From Cohnella endophytica (GTDB lineage Bacteria; Bacillota; Bacilli; Paenibacillales; Paenibacillaceae), in contig NZ_RBZM01000010.1 in the NCBI RefSeq assembly GCF_003628305.1, forward strand, positions 186,001 through 250,000: a stretch of 64,000 nucleotides of DNA. The letters run 5' to 3'. Made by a program: the position numbers and the translations under genes. Positions 61,205-64,000 of this stretch are shown piece after piece (positions within the stretch are counted from its first letter, which is position 1; each line of letters begins with the position of its first letter). A model generated the notes under the pieces. It searched no databases. It had not been told where the DNA came from and worked only from the letters and a program-made list of their open reading frames with translations.

Positions 61205-62140
61205 TTAATCCCTGAGATTTCGGCCGGTCAAAGTGAGGAACACCGTCTCCAAATTCGGAGCCTGTTCTTCGACGGAGCGAATTTCGATTTGGTCCTTGAT
61301 CAACTGTTGAACGATTTGGTTTAAGTTGTTGATCTCGCCTTTGGAAGCGATCTTCACGACATTGTCTTCCAGTCTGACGGAGATGACGCCGGGAATTTGT
61401 TTGAGATTATCGATGGCCGAAGGCCGTTCGCTCTTCACGCCGATCCAGATGTCCTTCGCGTCCGTTATGATCGCCTTGAGCTGCTCTTTCGTGCCTTCCG
61501 CGATAATCTTGCCGTGATCGACGATGGCGATGCGCGTGCAGATTTCTTCGACTTCTTCCATGTAATGACTCGTGTATATGATCGTGCAGCCCATCTCGTT
61601 CAGCTTTCTGACCGAGTTCAAGATGTAATTGCGCGATTGCGGGTCTATGCCTACGGTCGGTTCGTCCATGATGATCAGCTTCGGACGGTGCGCGATCGCG
61701 CAGGCGATGTTCAAGCGCCTTTTCATGCCTCCGGAGAAAGTGGACGGGTAAGCTTTGCCCTTGTCGCTAAGCCCGACGAACTCAAGCGCTTCGATCGTCC
61801 GTTCCTTAAGTAGAGCGCCTCTCAGGCCGTACAGTCCCGCGAAGAAGCTTACGTTCTCGTAGGCGGTCATGTTCTCGTAGATCGCGATGTCCTGCGGCAC
61901 GATTCCGATGTTGGACTTGGCGAACTTGCCGTGACTTGCGATATTTTTGCCCAGCAGGAGAATCTCGCCCTTGGTCGTCCGGAGCAACGAAGCGACCATG
62001 CTGATCGTCGTGCTCTTGCCGGCGCCGTTGGCTCCCAGGAATCCGAAAATCTCGCCTTCGCTTACGCTAAGGGACATATTATCTACCGCGACGAAATCGT
62101 CGAACTTCTTCGTTAAATTGCGTATCTCCAGCACGTTCAT
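61205..62140 (-). CDS. ABC transporter ATP-binding protein (LnrL-like)
   Basis: 311 residues from the ATG at 62140, with GGAG eight bases upstream; a GTG three codons earlier abuts that site. Walker A LGANGAGKSTTISM, Q-loop GIVPQDIAIYENMTAYENVS, signature FSGGMKRRLNIACAIAHRPK, Walker B LIIMDEPTVGIDPQSRNYIL and a C-terminal DUF4162-like domain. Energises export with the two permeases downstream. The locus order (regulator, kinase, ATPase, two permeases) resembles linearmycin/polyene resistance systems, in which the kinase senses membrane-active lipids. Confidence 0.93.
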   Translation of the reverse strand: MNVLEIRNLTKKFDDFVAVDNMSLSVSEGEIFGFLGANGAGKSTTISMVASLLRTTKGEILLLGKNIASHGKFAKSNIGIVPQDIAIYENMTAYENVSFFAGLYGLRGALLKERTIEALEFVGLSDKGKAYPSTFSGGMKRRLNIACAIAHRPKLIIMDEPTVGIDPQSRNYILNSVRKLNEMGCTIIYTSHYMEEVEEICTRIAIVDHGKIIAEGTKEQLKAIITDAKDIWIGVKSERPSAIDNLKQIPGVISVRLEDNVVKIASKGEINNLNQIVQQLIKDQIEIRSVEEQAPNLETVFLTLTGRNLRD

Positions 62141-62181
62141 CCGAATCACTCCATTGGTTTAAGTGGTTATGAATGTATTGT

Positions 62182-62222
62182 AAAGAAAAAGGATGCCCTT
62201 ATGTCAGTGCATAAGTTCATCC
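62182..62222 (-). terminator. Terminator or attenuator between kinase and ABC genes
   Basis: On the minus strand GGATG-AA-CTTATG pairs with CATAAG-GG-CATCC around CACTGA, followed by TTTTTCTTT. It ends the regulator-kinase transcript or attenuates read-through into the ABC genes. Confidence 0.75.
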
Positions 62223-62304
62223 TCTAGCATGAGAAAATTCATATTCTATTCCACGAGTACAAGAGGCCCTCCATGAAAATAGTCATCTCGTTCCGGCGAT
62301 TGCC

Positions 62305-63411
62305 TTAGCGAGGCAATAAGGTCGTCACGGAGAAGCCGCCTTTCGTTCCGTCCGCGATCACGGTGCCGCCCGCGGAAGCCGCCCGTTCTTCCATGCCGAC
62401 GAGGCCGAGTCCCTTGGCGATTTTGACCGCGCCGACTCCGTTGTCCGATACGACCGCCTTCACGAACTTATTGAGCACTTGGATCTCCATATGAATTCCG
62501 GTCGCTTTACCGTACTTCAGCGAATTCGTAATGGCTTCAACGGCGTTTTCCTGAATGATCTTCCATTGAAGCGGCGAGATGACGTCGATATCCCCGGTAT
62601 GGGCAACCGTCGCCTGCATGTTTCGATCGGCGGAGAGCTTGTCCGCCATTAAACGCAGCCGGTGAATTCCGAGCTCCTCGGATTTCGGCTTCGCGTCCTT
62701 CAGCGTCAGCCGAATGCGCTCCAGCCCCTCCTTGGAGATGGAGATGGCATTGTGCAGCAGTTCCGATGCTTTGTCGGGGTTGGAGGCGAGAACCATGCGC
62801 GAAGCTTCCATCTGAATCAACGCTCCCGCCATCGCGTGGCCGATATCGTCGTGGATCTGCTGCGAGATCCGATTGCGTTCTTCCAGCTTGATCGTATATT
62901 CCGATTGCCGCATATATTCTTTATTCTCGTTCAAGGAACGGGTTAGCCGTTCCAGATCCTCGCGAGCTTTCTCCTGCTCGCTCTCGAGCTTGTTCAGCTT
63001 TCGAAGGAATGCGCGTCCGCTCGCGAAGAGCAGCAAGCCAAGGAATCCGACGAGAACGTACGCGGGGATCAGGCCGTGAGGCGTGAAGGGGAGAACCGCG
63101 AGAATGGCCAGGCCGGCGAACAGCGAGCGCTTCTCCGATAGCAAGACGAGCTCGCATAGGTTGGCGGGAAGGAACAGAAGAAATATCGGATCGAATTTCC
63201 AGGCGCACGCGATGAGGAAACAAGCCGATACGACGGCGAGTATGCGTTTGGGCGGGAGGGCCTTGAAGATGGGAATCGCCATATTCAAGCATAAGCAGAT
63301 CAATAACGCGAGTAAGTGCAGCGAAGGATCGTCGGCCGGAGTCAGGAAAAAAGTCACCGCGACTACGTAAACGAATACGCCCGCTTTGTTGCCGATCATC
63401 CAGAAATCCAT
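62305..63411 (-). CDS. Sensor histidine kinase, NarL/DesK-type (LnrJ-like)
   Basis: 368 residues. Five or six closely spaced membrane helices in the first 135 residues leave almost no extracellular loop, as in intramembrane-sensing kinases. A coiled coil (about 135-175) leads to HisKA_3 with H187 in ERNRISQQIHDDIGHAMAG, and an HATPase with NAVEAITNSLKYGKAT and GVGAVKIAKGLGLVGMEERA. The stop of the regulator is 2 bp from its start, so they are one operon. It probably monitors membrane damage and controls the adjacent ABC exporter. Confidence 0.92.
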   Translation of the reverse strand: MDFWMIGNKAGVFVYVVAVTFFLTPADDPSLHLLALLICLCLNMAIPIFKALPPKRILAVVSACFLIACAWKFDPIFLLFLPANLCELVLLSEKRSLFAGLAILAVLPFTPHGLIPAYVLVGFLGLLLFASGRAFLRKLNKLESEQEKAREDLERLTRSLNENKEYMRQSEYTIKLEERNRISQQIHDDIGHAMAGALIQMEASRMVLASNPDKASELLHNAISISKEGLERIRLTLKDAKPKSEELGIHRLRLMADKLSADRNMQATVAHTGDIDVISPLQWKIIQENAVEAITNSLKYGKATGIHMEIQVLNKFVKAVVSDNGVGAVKIAKGLGLVGMEERAASAGGTVIADGTKGGFSVTTLLPR

Positions 63412-63413
63412 CC

Positions 63414-64000
63414 CTAAGCGCCCCCGTCCAAACCTCTCGTCTCTCCGGTCAAATAATAAATCGCGATCTGCGTACGATGCTCGAGTCCCGTTTTATTCAA
63501 GATCGCGGTAATGTAATTGGCGATCGTCCCTTCGGAGATAAACAGCTTCTTGGATATTTCTTTGTTGGACAAGCCGTTCGCGATTTGCGTCATGACGTCG
63601 AGCTCCCGTTCCGTGAACAAGCTGCGATCGATCGCTCCGGATGTACTGGAGGCGGCTTGGGGCTGTTGGGGAGTCGCGTTTCCGTTGCCGGCGTCGGCTC
63701 CAGCGCTTGCGCCGGATAACAGATTCGTTTTGATTTTATTTAATACGACGTCCTGAAGGACGTGGTGGTCGTTATATACGCTCTTGATCGCGTCGCGAAT
63801 GCGTTCGGGATCGTTGTTCTTCAGCAAGTAACCGCGAGCCCCCGCTTGGACGGCTTCGAGAATGAATTCGTCGTCGTCGAATGTCGTAAGGATAAGCGGC
63901 TTCGCCTTGGTTTCGGCCGTAAGGAGGCGGGTGGCTTCGACGCCGTTCATGTTCGGCATGCGCACGTCCAGCAGGACGACGTCCACGTCGTTATCGCGGC
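63414..64000 (-). CDS. NarL/LuxR response regulator, 5' part outside window (LnrK-like)
   Basis: About 195 residues are present and the frame stays open to the window edge, so the N-terminus is missing. The receiver segment keeps the phospho-acceptor Asp in VLLDVRMPNMNG, the Thr in LILTTFDDDEF and Lys in GYLLKNNDPE. A Gly/Ala/Gln-rich linker (GASAGADAGNGNATPQQPQA) precedes the LuxR HTH: LFTERELDVMTQIANGLSNK and LFISEGTIANYITAILNKT. Partner of the kinase encoded 2 bp downstream and probable activator of the ABC genes. Confidence 0.92.
   Translation of the reverse strand, partial: RDNDVDVVLLDVRMPNMNGVEATRLLTAETKAKPLILTTFDDDEFILEAVQAGARGYLLKNNDPERIRDAIKSVYNDHHVLQDVVLNKIKTNLLSGASAGADAGNGNATPQQPQAASSTSGAIDRSLFTERELDVMTQIANGLSNKEISKKLFISEGTIANYITAILNKTGLEHRTQIAIYYLTGETRGLDGGA

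Overview
The window looks like chromosome of a Gram-positive, endospore-forming member of the Paenibacillaceae (Paenibacillus/Cohnella type). The evidence is the mix of families: YesM/YesN-type two-component genes, an S-layer-homology protein, a copper-amine-oxidase 'stalk' protein, a YheC/YheD-type ATP-grasp protein, HelD, YwhD, C40 and CwlK-like wall hydrolases, an LnrLMN-like ABC system, strong Shine-Dalgarno sites with frequent GTG/TTG starts, and many short intrinsic terminators. Genus is inferred. No rRNA, tRNA, CRISPR array, IS element or phage gene was seen.

Layout. 1-9.7 kb: end of a sensor kinase and its AraC-type regulator, signal peptidase, DMT exporter, small LuxR regulator, exonuclease III, glutamate racemase, chemoreceptor, AbrB-family membrane protein and MBL hydrolase. 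9.8-20.4 kb: FabV enoyl-ACP reductase, a 51-bp tandem repeat, CwlK-like peptidase, DEDDh exonuclease, a VOC/methyltransferase pair, lipoproteins, a HAD phosphatase, a lone DUF7948-like protein, DUF6157 and a second chemoreceptor with an acidic insert. 20.4-26.9 kb: an A+T-richer islet with a broken gene, a giant BTAD-ATPase-TPR regulator, a stalk-domain protein and an SLH protein. 26.9-37.5 kb: stress and regulatory genes, an ECF sigma factor with its membrane partner, an ABC-F protein, and a dioxygenase/SDR/esterase group with an XRE-cupin regulator. 37.7-43.8 kb: IsdG-like monooxygenase, a three-gene diaminopropionate cassette (adenylate-forming enzyme, SbnA, SbnB), a divergent ATP-grasp gene, and an orphan siderophore-type ABC ATPase behind two Fur-like boxes. 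43.9-54.4 kb: MoxR/DUF58/DUF4129 operon, a C40 hydrolase under a c-di-AMP-type riboswitch, M1 peptidase, HelD and YwhD. 54.6-64 kb: a double-kinase hybrid sensor with a REC-BTAD regulator, then an LnrJKLMN-like two-component/ABC exporter locus cut by the window end.

The most unusual feature is non-coding. Four intergenic elements (about 3.57, 17.09, 37.53 and 51.27 kb) each hold four 18-19 bp imperfect palindromes of the type ACCTGYA-N5-TGCAGGT, with start-to-start spacings of 50-52, 61-63 and 51-52 bp. Spacer lengths are nearly invariant although spacer sequences differ, and the spacings are close to 5, 6 and 5 helical turns. That suggests a dispersed binding element with one-face geometry rather than a decayed gene or CRISPR. 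A separate seven-unit, 51-bp minisatellite lies between fabV and the CwlK-like gene.
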